Shown: in pieces, positions 50,486-62,500 of the stretch
Numbering within the stretch: position 1 is the stretch's first letter
How the letters are laid out: every line of letters starts with the position of its first letter
DNA from: Xestospongia muta
Lineage: Eukaryota > Porifera > Demospongiae > Haplosclerida > Petrosiidae
Direction of reading: 5' to 3'
DNA length: 64,000 bases
Assembly: GCA_963693285.1 (NCBI GenBank)
Contig: OY848928.1
Span: forward strand, 5,113,827 to 5,177,826
Notes under the pieces: generated by a model
Seen by the model: the letters and a program-made list of their open reading frames with translations, nothing else
The model's database searches: none
What the model was told of the DNA's origin: nothing
Program-made: the position numbers and the translations under genes

Positions 50486-52013
50486 ATGATGGAAGCACTT
50501 ATAAGGTACACTAGTATGTTAAGATATACTGAAAATATATTGATAGTATACTAAGAATAACCTGAGCATATACTAACTACCCAAATAGATCAAATCATTT
50601 GGTATCCTGTCTCAGTCAAGATCGTTGTTACCTACCACGCCCACTTTCTTATCGACATGCCTACTTGTCCAGTAAACTATGTTTCACTGACTGTATGTAT
50701 ACACGAGATATATGTGGTCACTTTGGCTGCGTGAATGCTATTACCTTCTCTCAAATGGGACAAGAATTTCTTGCATCAGGTATGTTTACAAATGTCCATA
50801 TTAAATAGAACCATTGACTATCCATTTTGTAATATGCTGTCATACAAATTTAAAAATGTTTGATATAATAATAATAATGGCAAGTTCCTTTGTTTAATTA
50901 ATTCATTTTATTGAGTGACTTCTTTAATTAAAGAGATTTGGTTGACTGGTTGACTTGAAAGGTAAGTTGTAATGAAGGCATATATGCAGCTGGAAATTGT
51001 GCTGCTTATTTCACTATTTACAAAGGAGTCATTTGTCTAATTGACTGATCATGTCATCAGTTCAATACTTAGTGACTTCTTTGTCTTTTTAGGAGGTGAC
51101 GATAAACGAGTTCTTATTTGGAAAGTGAGCAGTCTTCTCAATGGAGAACATAGACCTATCATCATGACAACCACTCACCACTCCAATATTTTCTCTCTTG
51201 TATTTTCATGCAACAACTCTTACTTATATTCAGCTGGTAAGTAAACATCATTATAATAGTTTGCTCTTAAAGTAATTATTAAAGTCATGTGACCATATTA
51301 ACAGACCTTACTAAGATAGAAAAATTGGAGTACTGTTAAACTAAAATATTATAACAATAATATTAAGAGTACACATATACAATGAGTTAATGTTATAAAG
51401 TTGTGTAGTTGGTATTAAGTTAAAGTCAATGTGATACTATATTATCAGCATGTGGTGGTTAAATAATGTAGTTAGTTACCTCTTGAAATTATTAATAATT
51501 ATTAACAATTATTAACAATTATTAATAATTAAGTTTTTAAAATTAATAATTATTAATAACTTTTTATTTTCTTTTAAGGAAATGATGGTCAAATAATCAA
51601 ACATGACTTCCACAAGTGAGTTCACCCCTCCCACTTCCTAACGACTCCTTACTCCTCCCATCTTCTATCCATTCTCAGTGGAGAGGCAGTACAGACTTAC
51701 CAACATACAGCTGCAATTTATTGTGTGGATTCCTCTCCTCTCTCTCCTGATATATTTACAGCTGCCACTGAAGATGGTTGTATCTTTATAGTAGACTCAA
51801 GAGCACCAAGATGTGAGTAACCATAGTAACATGTAGTAAATTCCAGTAACACATGGTATATCCTTTGGTTCTATTGTAGTATCACAAGAGATGATGTTAG
51901 AAGATACTATAAATCCTTATCATAGTGTCTCTATTAATCCCAGTGATGGACAGCTACTAGTAGCTGGTAATGAATTGAGTGGAGCATCTCTGTATGATCT
52001 AAGAAATTGGAAA

Positions 52014-52069
<56 letters not shown>

Positions 52070-53334
52070 TTTGTCACAGGAGGCTTTTGAAAATTATATT
52101 TTATTAAAGTTGTTTAGCTAGAAAAGTATATCAAATTCTGATTATTTTAAATTTCACTAACATTATTTATACTAATGAGCTCTATCACATTTTGTAATTT
52201 CTTATTTAGGTTGTTTGTTTATCAAACTTCTGTATCATTTCTGACCAAGTCTGATATAGCTTCCGTCTGTTACAACACTACTGGTACTCAAGTGTTTATT
52301 ATGCAACGATCACATCCACCTTGTGTGTTTTCAACTCTCTCTCCTAATCCACTGTTCCATTGTGTAGACAATGCAGGCACATACAAGTAAGTAATTGAAC
52401 TAGTTAGAAACTAATTGGACTGGTTTAAAATTAGTACTAATGATAATGGTTAAGAAAATAAATGTACTTATACTAGTTGGACTGGTTTTAAAATTAGTAC
52501 TAATGATAATGGTTAAGAAATAAATGTACTTATACTAGTTGGAGTGGTTTAAAAACTAGTACTAATGATAATGGTTAAGAAAGAAATGTACTTATACTAG
52601 TTGGACTGGTTTTAAAATTAGTACTAATGATAATGGTTAATAAATAAATGTACTTATACTAGTTGGACTGGTTTAAAAACTAGTACTAATGATAATGGTT
52701 AATAAATAAATGTACTTATACTAGTTGGACTGGTTAAGAACTGCTTTAAAAGAATTGTACTTCGTGTAAAGGACTAACATAATAACACCAGATACTACTG
52801 CCACAATCCGTTTATGAAAAACAGTTATCTCCTTTAATATGATAGTAAACAGCACATATTTCCAGTGTTTATATTTTGTCATGTATATGCCATTCAGTGA
52901 CTTTAAGAAGTAGTTGAGGTGTTCTAGGCTATTGGTTTTAGATATTATACTTTTTTAACTTTCAGAAACACAGTGACAATGAAATCTGGATGTTTTGCTG
53001 GAACTAATGATGAGGTAATGTCATCTCTTAATTTGCGATGTCACGTGACATCATCTTATCTCCCCCTCTCTCTCTCTCTCTCAGTATGTTGTTTCAGGAT
53101 CTGATGATTTTAGGGTTTACTGGTGGAAATTACCAGACTACATTACTTGTAAGTAGATTTAAAACACACAAGTCATGAATCATTTCTTTAGCTTCTTATC
53201 ATGAGGTCACTCCATGCTTGGTTCTACCTGGCCATCGCTCAATTGTAAATCAAACACGTTATTCAGCTGTTAATCACATGTTGTGTTCCTCTGGTGTTGA
53301 AAAAATTATTAAGGTATTCATTTCTTTGTATCTC

Positions 53335-53373
<39 letters not shown>

Positions 53374-55355
53374 AGCTCTGGACACCATTCCCTTTATACA
53401 ATGGTCACAAATCATTGCAGTCTAGAGCCCCACCTTCCAGGGAACATTACAGTTATTCTGATTTTATTGTTATGAACAATGAAGTAGATTCACCTTTTGA
53501 AGGTGAAAGTGATGAAGAGACTGTCGAAGAAAATGGCAGAGTCTTGGCCTTTTTTGATCAACTTATTGAACAGGATAGAGATGGATCATTATCTAGCAAG
53601 TGGATGGATGGATAGATGGATGGATAGATAGATAGATAGATAGATGAATGGATGAATACAAAATAGTTTAGTTCAGTTATCCACTCACTAACTTTATATA
53701 TCCACTATTTATCCATTGTGCATCAAACTGTTGTGTGAAAAGTTTATGAAATTGCGAGATGAGCTACTGCTGTGAAAGTCTACATTTTCATACTTTTTAT
53801 AAATAATTGCTATCAGCTTTAATCAAATTCATGACACTCAATGAATATTTAATGAAATTATAACTGATAAATGAGTCATCAAATCTCAACCCATGAGTCC
53901 ATCATGACCTCTGAGGTGGTTATCAGCATACTCCATGTTTGTAGGTATCCCTACAGGGCAGACTAGAATACAGCACTGATAGTCTCCTTTTAAACATGAA
54001 GAGGCATTGTGGTTGCATTCCCGACCTGCTTGATATTGATATACCCTTATCTCGAATCCCAGTATGACTGGTTTGAAGTGGGGGGCAATGCTCCAGCCAG
54101 GATTACCTCATCTGAGGGCTATCATGCATTAAGCATAACTAGCGAGCATTGCCTAGCAGTCAGAGCACTGGTTTAGCTCTAGCTAGTAATCCAATAAGAG
54201 GCCCTTAGGTTATTTGTCTCAACACAATGAGATCGATTTTTTTCTTTTCTTTTTGTTAAGTTACTTTAAAGTGAATATAGCTATTAAAAGTTTTAGTTCA
54301 GGATTACCAAAACCAGCTCCTTACTCATTGACAGCATATTTTACTTTAGAGTATACACACTAACTTTTAGTATTATTGTCTTTTTAATAGTAAACATTTA
54401 TCGATCCATATTAAACGTGACTATCCATCCATCCATACCAGCTATCTATCAATACTTGTATAACCTATTCATACTATTAAAGACAATATTTAAATTATAA
54501 TCTTATTTATTAGGTGATGATAGCATTACAGAAGATGATGATGATCAAGAAAGGCCAACTTATCGTCTGGAATCCTTTGTACGTCAAAATGACGACACTC
54601 ACAGTAATGAACTCTACCTTATGAGGCTTCATAGATTAGGACTAGAAGTTACTCGTGGTACAACTAATGACAGTGATAGAACTCCTTCAAGTATTTCCGT
54701 TGGAAATACCTCATCCCTTATCCCACCATGGTCGACTCCTGACGATAGTTTAGTATGTGAAGAGACTTGTGATCAAGAAGAAGAAGAAGAAAAAGAAACT
54801 GTTTCTTTCCATAATGGCATACATTATAATGTGGAAGTTGAAAGCGATTGTACTAAAGTACAAACTATTTTGCCACAACCTTCTCCTCAAGCTAGTGATT
54901 CTAAAAGGTCTAAGAAAACTCAATTGGGTCTTCAATCTGAGCTTGATTTCTTACATTCACACTTTCCCAGTGAAAATAGAGGACATGTGACCGATGATAG
55001 AACAAAACAATCTTGTATTGAAGTAGTTGATCGTACTTCAGGTCATGAAGACAGAACTGATGATAGAACAAAACAATCTTGTATTGAAGTAGTTGATCGT
55101 ACTTCAGGTCATGAAGACAGAACTGATGATAGAACAAAACAATCTTGTATTGAAGTAGTTGATCGTACTTCAGGTCATGAAGACAGAACTGATGATAGAA
55201 CAAAACAATTTTGTATTGAAGTAGTTGATCGTACTACAGGTCATGAAGACAGAACTGAACAAACTCATGTTGAGTCGACAAAAACTGATGGATCATCATT
55301 AGAGTGTTTGTCGGTAGAGAAGTTTTACTCATCAAAGAACAAAAGAACATCGTAA
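50486..55355 (+). CDS. DCAF5-like WD40 protein (putative CUL4-DDB1 substrate receptor)
   Basis: Twelve exons: 50486-50505, 50589-50779, 51093-51236, 51579-51615, 51679-51812, 51880-52015, 52210-52386, 52966-53014, 53085-53148, 53192-53313, 53376-53595 and 54514-55355, giving 711 aa. The WD40 part contains GHFGCVNAITFS, SGGDDKRVLIWK, HHSNIF, SGSDDFRVYWWK, LPGHRSIVNQ and CSSGVEKIIKLW, all typical of DCAF5 (WDR22). GRVLAFFDQLI matches the segment after the propeller. DCAF5 recruits substrates to CUL4-DDB1 ubiquitin ligase. The acidic C-terminal region carries four tandem 22-residue repeats (DDRTKQSCIEVVDRTSGHED type). Exon 11 must end at CTA|GCAAGT for the frame to hold, a GC-AG intron of 918 nt. 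A short exon 1 (20 nt) starts at ATGATGGAAGC. Confidence 0.86.
52393..52740. repeat. ~62-bp tandem repeats in a DCAF5 intron
   Basis: About five copies of a unit containing TTGGACTGGTTTTAAAATTA and GTACTAATGATAATGGTTAA occupy the first part of the intron 52387-52965. They are near identical and presumably recent. Confidence 0.9.
53596..54513. other. long intron of the DCAF5-like gene, with a GGAT/GATA microsatellite
   Basis: GGAT and GATA tetranucleotides fill about 53600-53655. A stretch at about 54060-54250, with inverted and tRNA-like short motifs (GTCAGAGCACTGGTTTAGCT), could be a dispersed element, but I cannot define its ends. No exon is seen. Confidence 0.5.
54989..55252 (+). repeat. 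66-bp coding minisatellite at the DCAF5 C-terminus
   Basis: Four copies of a 66-bp unit encode DDRTKQSCIEVVDRTSGHED plus RT. The first three are identical or nearly so; the fourth has SC to FC and S to T changes. The unit length is a multiple of three, so copy number can change without frameshift. Confidence 0.95.
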
Positions 55356-55730
55356 CAAATTAATTTTATTAAAATAAATGTTGATAACTATTTGTCTAAA
55401 TCACATATCATCTACACTGTGTATTGTCTGAGCCAATACAAAATTAATTCTTAAAAAAAGACCAAATAGAAGTATTCTGTACTAGGCCAGAGTTACTGAA
55501 ACAGCCATGTTTGATAAATTTTTTGACTGCTTGAATGTTCGCAATTATGATAGTGGGAAATTACAAGTTACGTAGTCTATACTATCCATACATACTGGCT
55601 ATCTATTAATACCACGTGACCACTTATTCCTTTATCATTTACAATATTTAATTTAACATTTCTTCAATGACAATCACACAAATAACAATAGAAAGCATTA
55701 GATACAGCATCTATTCATACATAGTATGTT
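55356..55730. other. convergent intergenic region
   Basis: About 375 bp between the stop of the DCAF5-like gene and the stop of the next minus-strand gene. It contains two sets of 3' ends. No further feature is seen. Confidence 0.6.
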
Positions 55731-58700
55731 TCAGTCTGCTTGACTTTCTAGTAGAGGTTCACGTAACTCAGGTCTGACATCATGTTCAAAAATTTCAACA
55801 GAAGTAAAACTTATTGTCTTCTCTCCTGGTGTAGGAATATCATCGACTGCAACACTATTCATTACTAAGTTTCCATCTTTTTTTGTTTGCCATTTCTTCT
55901 TCATCCACTGCAACAGTACAAAGTATTGATAAATGTGATAGAATACAATTCCTACAAACACAAAAAAACTGGTACTCAAGACAACAGCTACACCAATCTT
56001 AACATCATAGTATGAATAGACGCCACCATCTATTACACCTTGTACCAAATACACAATAACAAGAACAGATAGGAGATACCATATGTCCAGTATGTGTATA
56101 TATTGGCTTTTGTAAATTTTACCGAAACTTAAGATGAGGATCAAAATGGTTACTATGGCAACAAGAATACTAACCGGTGGACTGACTTCATAGAACAGTG
56201 CTAATGTTAATGCTAGGACCACTCTCAAAACAATTAGTATGCCTGGCCAATAACGAAAGAGATCATTGTGGGGTCCAGCATAAGCGTCAAATACAGGTTT
56301 TAGTTTGATATAAAGTGATGTGCATACTGTCCACTTTGAACGACACACTTCAAAAAGAGGGAAAAAGAGAAGGAAAAAAGTGTATGGAACCACTAGTACT
56401 ATCAGATATAGTAGAGCAATAATGAACAGTCCTAAATGACAAGAACTTAAATAAGGTATGTTTGCATCGACAAACCAATATTGTTTGGTGTCACCATTGC
56501 ATGATATCTGAGAACGAGACAAAATAAGGATAATAGTACGAAGAAGTTTGGTATATGAGAGAAGCAAGAGAGTAGCTAGAACAGGGACTGCATTGTTACC
56601 GACAGCCTTGGCCATTTTTGAAGACCAACGACTCACTAAAATTATCATAAAAATCAGAAACCATATGTAGAAGGGAAAGATAAATTGTAGACCTATTTTA
56701 CCACAAGAATTCATACCCACATAGAAACAGGTCTCAATGCCCAGATCAAGATTGATCCAATCAATGAATTGAGTAAGAAATGGGATGTCACTTAGAGGTA
56801 AAGCTGGTTCGTATATTTTGATAATGTTAGCATAGAATATAAGTCCATTGATGGTACCCACAGATACAGTGAAGTTTAAAGCAATGAGGAAAACTACCAG
56901 TGCTATACCAGCTAGACCAAATAGTAGGATAAGAGTTATGTAAGCATTACTATCACACTGTTTGCATTGATTGGAGCCTAAGATTAGACTAAAGTTTTGA
57001 GCACAACCTCCACAAAGACGACCACTACGATTAGAAATGCATTGCCTATCGGATTCATTTAGTGGTAGAACAACAGGAGAGACATTACAGTATGTAGAGC
57101 GACAATTATTATTAACAATAGTACAGTTCTCACCGATGTCATATTCTAACCAAGTGGTCCCCTCTCTAGTCACTGTACCATTTATATTATTGCATTGTAA
57201 ATTTTCTGCAGCTGATAATTCTGTGAGACACTCACATATGTGGTTGTCATTAGATACTTGGAAACCATATGGACAAGGTTGTATCTCCACAGTGATTTGT
57301 TTGGGTGTTTGTTGAAAATTGGTTTGAAATTCATTTAGTGTCACAGTTATGTTAATACTCCTTTCATAGCGACTTGTAGCCTCAATCTTGTAAGTAATAT
57401 TTGTACATTGAGCTGATAAGTTTTGATTAAGAACAGGAACTAAAGAACGTGCATCGATGACATTTACAACACCAGTAGTTGTACCATCTTGTTCTCCAAC
57501 TGCTACCACTGAGAATGTAATACTTCTACCAGGAACACTTTGAAAGGTCATCGAAGTACTGTTACATGTAGGCATAGAATTGTCACAGAAACATATATCT
57601 CTAGCATCAGAAGATATAACAGAATATCCTGTCTGATTATTAACAAAAGTACTAATACTAGCAAACAAATGGTTTGAAGCTGTGTCAAAAGTTTGGTCTA
57701 GTTGATATGTACACAATGATGATGCACCACCATACACAGCTGATCCAGCTACAACAGCACTGTTGTTCTCAAAATAAAAGTGTCTGTTGACGTCATCATT
57801 GAGAAATTGAAAGAAACAACGTCCAATGATTGTCTCATCAATATAATCACCAAAGTTTGATTGTGCTGCCTCTAATATTATTTGAGTAATATGAATAGCA
57901 CCTCCTTTGTTTGTAGCGTGATTGTTAATGAAAGAAATCAAAGCATCAGATTGGAGTAACAAGAAAGAATCTGTAATTAAAAACATTCCTCCTCCATTAT
58001 ATCCAGTATTGTTAATAAAGGTATTATTACCATAAAATGTAGCAACTGATTCGTATAGACTTAGAGCACTGGCTCTGTTGTTGCTGAATGTACAGTTATT
58101 AATGTGTAAACTCCTAATAGATATTAGTGCAACAGTTAGTTCAAAGGATGGTGTTAGGCCAACCAGTTTGGCAAGAGTTTTGTTAATGCTATTGTTATCA
58201 AAGGTCAAGTTATAAAGACACACTTTAAAGGAATTTGGCTTGTTGATATCAATACCTAATTGTTCGATTTGCAAAGCAGTAGCACCAATACCATTGTTGT
58301 TCACAAACATTGAAGAATTTATCAGAAGAATACCTTCTATGAAAGCAGACCATTGAATAGTAATTCCATTATTTGTGCAATTGCTAATAACACTATTAGT
58401 AATAGTGATAGTAGGCACAGCAAGGGAATCTTGTAAGCATGACGTCTGAGTAAGTACAAATGCATACCTACTACCAATATTGAGTAAATCATCAAATGTT
58501 AGATCATAGAGACATGTTAAAATATTGTCTAAATAAATCCCAATAACGTCATTTTTAGCCAAGAATAAAGACTGAAAATGCATGTGGACAAAGTACTGAC
58601 TTTGAGCTAGAGAAATGTAAATACCAACAGTACCACTCTCAGTAATATTGGTGTTTATAACACGAAGGACCCAGTAGTCTGATAAAGGTGGTTCAGTAAG

Positions 58701-59324
58701 ATTAGGAAAAGATAAGTATATACTGCCGATGTTATTTACTAGGCCTAGGTCACCATTGTTGCTGAAAGAAGAGTCAGTAATGGATATGTTAATAACTTCA
58801 TTGATGTACAGGCCATGTCCAAGACTATTCTGAATGGACATATACTCCAGAATAAGGTTGACAACTTTACTGATCAATAGTGATGTAGTCGGAATGTAGT
58901 TATGCTCCTTGCTACAATTTTTGATAGTTAAGTTAGCAAGTTTGATATCTTCACAGCCAAAAAAAGTTATACCTACTTGTTCATTGACACAGACTATCTC
59001 TACATTGGTCTGCCTCACACTCTCGTCAGTACCATACTCCATGTTACTCAGGCCCTGTAATGTGAGATTTGTAACGTTAAGGATCACGACTGGATAACTC
59101 AGATGATAAGTGCCCTCCAGAAAATAGAAGATGCTATCACTAAGCAAAGCTGGATCAAGGTTAGTAGCATAATAGTCAAGTGGTTTACAAGAAGTGCCTG
59201 GAGGACATTGAGATGACTCTTCAGAGACATAAAAGATATCACCACACACCATGGGAGAACATATCAATAAAGTAAGTAGAAAGGAGAGAAAATACATTTT
59301 GTATAAAGAAGATAAAGCAAACAT
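55731..59324 (-). CDS. large beta-helix-like ectodomain / multipass membrane protein, copy 1
   Basis: Single open frame of 1,197 codons from the first ATG (59324). The ATG at 59297 (MYFLSFLLTLLICSPMVCGD) aligns with the start of copy 2 and makes a better signal peptide, so 1,188 aa is preferred. The first ~560 residues are rich in repeated N-rich strands such as NCTFSNNRA, FINNTGYNGGGMF and FINNHATNKGGAI, resembling the FxxN/GGA(I) repeats of parallel beta-helix surface proteins. A Cys-rich block (CECLTE..., RLCGGC, CKQC) precedes about eight hydrophobic segments from residue ~785, with FRYWPGILIVLRVVLALTLA among them, and a cytosolic tail. I do not recognise a named family; a surface receptor or sensor is possible but unproven. 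Confidence 0.75.
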   Translation of the reverse strand: MFALSSLYKMYFLSFLLTLLICSPMVCGDIFYVSEESSQCPPGTSCKPLDYYATNLDPALLSDSIFYFLEGTYHLSYPVVILNVTNLTLQGLSNMEYGTDESVRQTNVEIVCVNEQVGITFFGCEDIKLANLTIKNCSKEHNYIPTTSLLISKVVNLILEYMSIQNSLGHGLYINEVINISITDSSFSNNGDLGLVNNIGSIYLSFPNLTEPPLSDYWVLRVINTNITESGTVGIYISLAQSQYFVHMHFQSLFLAKNDVIGIYLDNILTCLYDLTFDDLLNIGSRYAFVLTQTSCLQDSLAVPTITITNSVISNCTNNGITIQWSAFIEGILLINSSMFVNNNGIGATALQIEQLGIDINKPNSFKVCLYNLTFDNNSINKTLAKLVGLTPSFELTVALISIRSLHINNCTFSNNRASALSLYESVATFYGNNTFINNTGYNGGGMFLITDSFLLLQSDALISFINNHATNKGGAIHITQIILEAAQSNFGDYIDETIIGRCFFQFLNDDVNRHFYFENNSAVVAGSAVYGGASSLCTYQLDQTFDTASNHLFASISTFVNNQTGYSVISSDARDICFCDNSMPTCNSTSMTFQSVPGRSITFSVVAVGEQDGTTTGVVNVIDARSLVPVLNQNLSAQCTNITYKIEATSRYERSINITVTLNEFQTNFQQTPKQITVEIQPCPYGFQVSNDNHICECLTELSAAENLQCNNINGTVTREGTTWLEYDIGENCTIVNNNCRSTYCNVSPVVLPLNESDRQCISNRSGRLCGGCAQNFSLILGSNQCKQCDSNAYITLILLFGLAGIALVVFLIALNFTVSVGTINGLIFYANIIKIYEPALPLSDIPFLTQFIDWINLDLGIETCFYVGMNSCGKIGLQFIFPFYIWFLIFMIILVSRWSSKMAKAVGNNAVPVLATLLLLSYTKLLRTIILILSRSQISCNGDTKQYWFVDANIPYLSSCHLGLFIIALLYLIVLVVPYTFFLLFFPLFEVCRSKWTVCTSLYIKLKPVFDAYAGPHNDLFRYWPGILIVLRVVLALTLALFYEVSPPVSILVAIVTILILILSFGKIYKSQYIHILDIWYLLSVLVIVYLVQGVIDGGVYSYYDVKIGVAVVLSTSFFVFVGIVFYHIYQYFVLLQWMKKKWQTKKDGNLVMNSVAVDDIPTPGEKTISFTSVEIFEHDVRPELREPLLESQAD

Positions 59325-59534
59325 TGATGATTAGAACAATGAACTACTAACTGTATTCCTCCCACCTTTGATTTGAACAAGCAGAGTAAAATTGGGTGGA
59401 GGTCTATCTTACTAGCTCCGAGTTTATAATAATATTCATAAGTTGGTTTAGGGTTTAATACCACACTATTAATAAAATATAGGGAACATACACACTGCAT
59501 ATATATTAATATACAAAATGTTGTGAGATTAAAT

Positions 59535-62500
59535 TCAATCTGGTAGACTATCTAGTAGAGGTTCACGTAACTCAGGTCTGATAACATCATGATCAAAAAT
59601 TTCAACAGAAGTATAACTTATTGTCTTCTCTCCTGGTATAGAAATGTCATCACCTGCAACACTATTCATCATTAAGTTTCCATCTTTTTTGGTTTGCCAT
59701 TTCTTCTTCATCCACCGCAACAGTACAAAGTATCGATAAATGTGATAGAATACAATTCCTACAAACACAAAAAAACTGGTACTCAAGACAACAGCTACAC
59801 CAATCTTAACATCATAGTATGAATAGACTCCACCATCTATTACACCTTGTACCAAATACACAATAACAAGAACAGATAGGAGATACCATATGTCCAATAT
59901 GTGTATATATTGGCTTTTGTAAATTTTACCGAAACTTAAGATGAGGATCAAAATGGTTACTATGGCAACAAGAATACTAACCGGTGGACTGACTTCATAG
60001 AACAGTGCTAATGTTAATGCTAGGACCACTCTCAAAACAATTAGTATGCCTGGCCAATAACGAAAGAGATCATTGTGGGGTCCAGCATAAGCGTCAAATA
60101 CAGGTTTTAGTTTGATATAAAGTGATGTACATACTGTCCACTTTGAACGACACACTTCAAAAAGAGGGAAAAAGAGAAGGAAAAAAGTGTAAGGAACCAC
60201 TACTACTATCAGATATAGTAGAGCAATAATGAACAGTGCTAAATGACAAGAACTTAAATAAAGTATGTTTGCATCAACAAACCAGTATTGTTTGGTGTCA
60301 CCATTGCATGATATCTGAGAACGAGACAAAATAAGGATAATGGTACGAAGAAGTTTGGTATATGAGAGAAGCAAGAGAGTAGCTAGAACAGGGACTGCGT
60401 TGTTACCGACAGCCTTGGCCATTTTTGAAGACCAACGACTCACTAGAATTATCATAAAAATCAGAAACCATATGTAGAAGGGAAAGATAAATTGTAGACC
60501 TATTTTGCCACAAGAATTCATACCCACATAGAAACAGGTCTCAATGCCCAGATCAAGATTGATCCAATCAATGAATTGAGTAAGAAATGGGATGTCACTT
60601 AGAGGTAAAGCTGGTTCGTATATTTTGATAATGTTAGCATAGAATATAAGTCCATTGATGGTACCCGCAGATACAGTGAAGTTTAAAGCAATGAGGAAAA
60701 CTACCAGTGCTATACCAGCTAGACCAAATAGTAGGATAAGAGTTATGTAAGCATTACTATCACACTGTTTGCATTGATTGGAGCCTAAGATTAGACTAAA
60801 GTTTTGAGCACAACCTCCACAAAGACGACCACTACGATTAGAAATACATTGCCTATCGGATTCATTTAGTGGTAGAACAACAGGAGAGACATTACAGTAT
60901 GTAGAGCGACAATTATTATTAACAATAGTACAGTTCTCACCGATGTTATATTCTAACCAAGTGGTCCCCTCTCTAGTCACTGTACCATTTATATTATTGC
61001 ATTGTAAATTTGTTGCAGCTGATAATTCTGTGAGACACTCACATATGTGGTTGTCATTAGATACTTGGAAACCATATGGACAAGGTTGTATCTCCACAGT
61101 GATTTGCTTGGGTATTGGTTGAAAATTGGTTTGAAATTCATTTAGTGTCACAATTATGTTAATTCTCCTTTCATAGCGACTTGTAGTCTCAATCTTGTAA
61201 GTAATATTTGTACATTGAGCTGATAAGTTTTGATTAAGAACAGGAGCTAAAGAACGTGTATCAAAAACACTTACAACACCAGTAGTTGTACCATCTTGTT
61301 CTCCAACAGCTACCACTAAGAATGTAATACTTCTACCAGGAATACTTTGAAAGGTCATCGAAGTTGTGTTACATGTAGGCATAGAATTGTCACAGAAGCA
61401 TACATCTCGAGCATCAGAAGAGATAGTAGAATATCCTGTCTGATTATTAACAAAGGTAGCAATATTAGCAAATAAATCACTTGAAGCTGTGTTTAAGGCA
61501 CTACGAACACGATATGTACACAATGATGATGCACCACCATACACTGCTGATCCAGATACACCAGCAGTGTTGTTCTCAAAATAAAAGTATTTTTTGTCAC
61601 TGTCATTGAGAAATTGAAAGAAACAATATCCAACAATAGCTTCATTAATATCATCCAGGTTTGATTGGGTTGTTTGTAAGATTACTTGAGTGATATGAAT
61701 AGCACCTCCTTTGTTTGTAGCGTGGTTGTTAATGAAATAAATGAAAGCATTAGATTGGAGTAACAAGAAAGAATCTGTAATTAAAAACATTCCTCCTCCA
61801 TTATATCCAATATTGTTAATAAAGGTATTAACACCATAAAAAGTAGCAAGCGATTGGTATAGAAATAGAGCACTGCCTCTGTTGTTGCTGAATGTGCAGT
61901 TATTAATGTGTAAACTCCTAATAGATATGAGTGAAACAGTTAGTTCAAAGGATGGCGTTAAGCCAACTAGTTGTGCAAGAGTTTTGTTAATGCTATTGTT
62001 ATCAAAGGTCAAGTTGTAAAGACACACTTTAAAGGATTCAGGGTTATGATCAACACCAATATCCTTGTATTGTGCAATGCTGAGGGCACTACCTGTGGTG
62101 CCCTTGTTGTTACGAAACAGTGAAGAATTTATTTGTAAAACACCTTCTCCATAATTCAACCATGCTATATAAATACCAAGATACGTGTTATTACTTATAA
62201 CACTATTTGTAATGGTGATATAAGGAATAGCAGAGGTGTTTAAACATGAATTTTGAATAACTGCTAGACCAATTGCACTACCAATGCTGACCATATTATC
62301 AATTGTCAAATTATATAAACATGTCGAGATTGCATTAATGTTGCCTATTATGATGTTACCCACACTGTTATTAGCCAAAAAAATAGACTGGAAGTGTAGA
62401 TTAAGAAAGTATTGACTTTGTTGTAATGTAATGGCAATCCCAATATAACTACTCTTAGTAATGTTAGTGTTCACTACACGGCAATCCCAGTAGTCAGTGA

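Noticed and set aside
54060..54250. tRNA gene or tRNA-derived SINE in the DCAF5 intron
   Set aside because: Short tRNA-like words are present, but I cannot fold a complete cloverleaf or define element ends or target-site duplications.
59298..59324. First ATG (MFALSSLYK) as the start of membrane protein copy 1
   Set aside because: The next ATG at 59297 aligns with the start of copy 2 and gives a cleaner signal peptide, so the first nine residues are probably untranslated.
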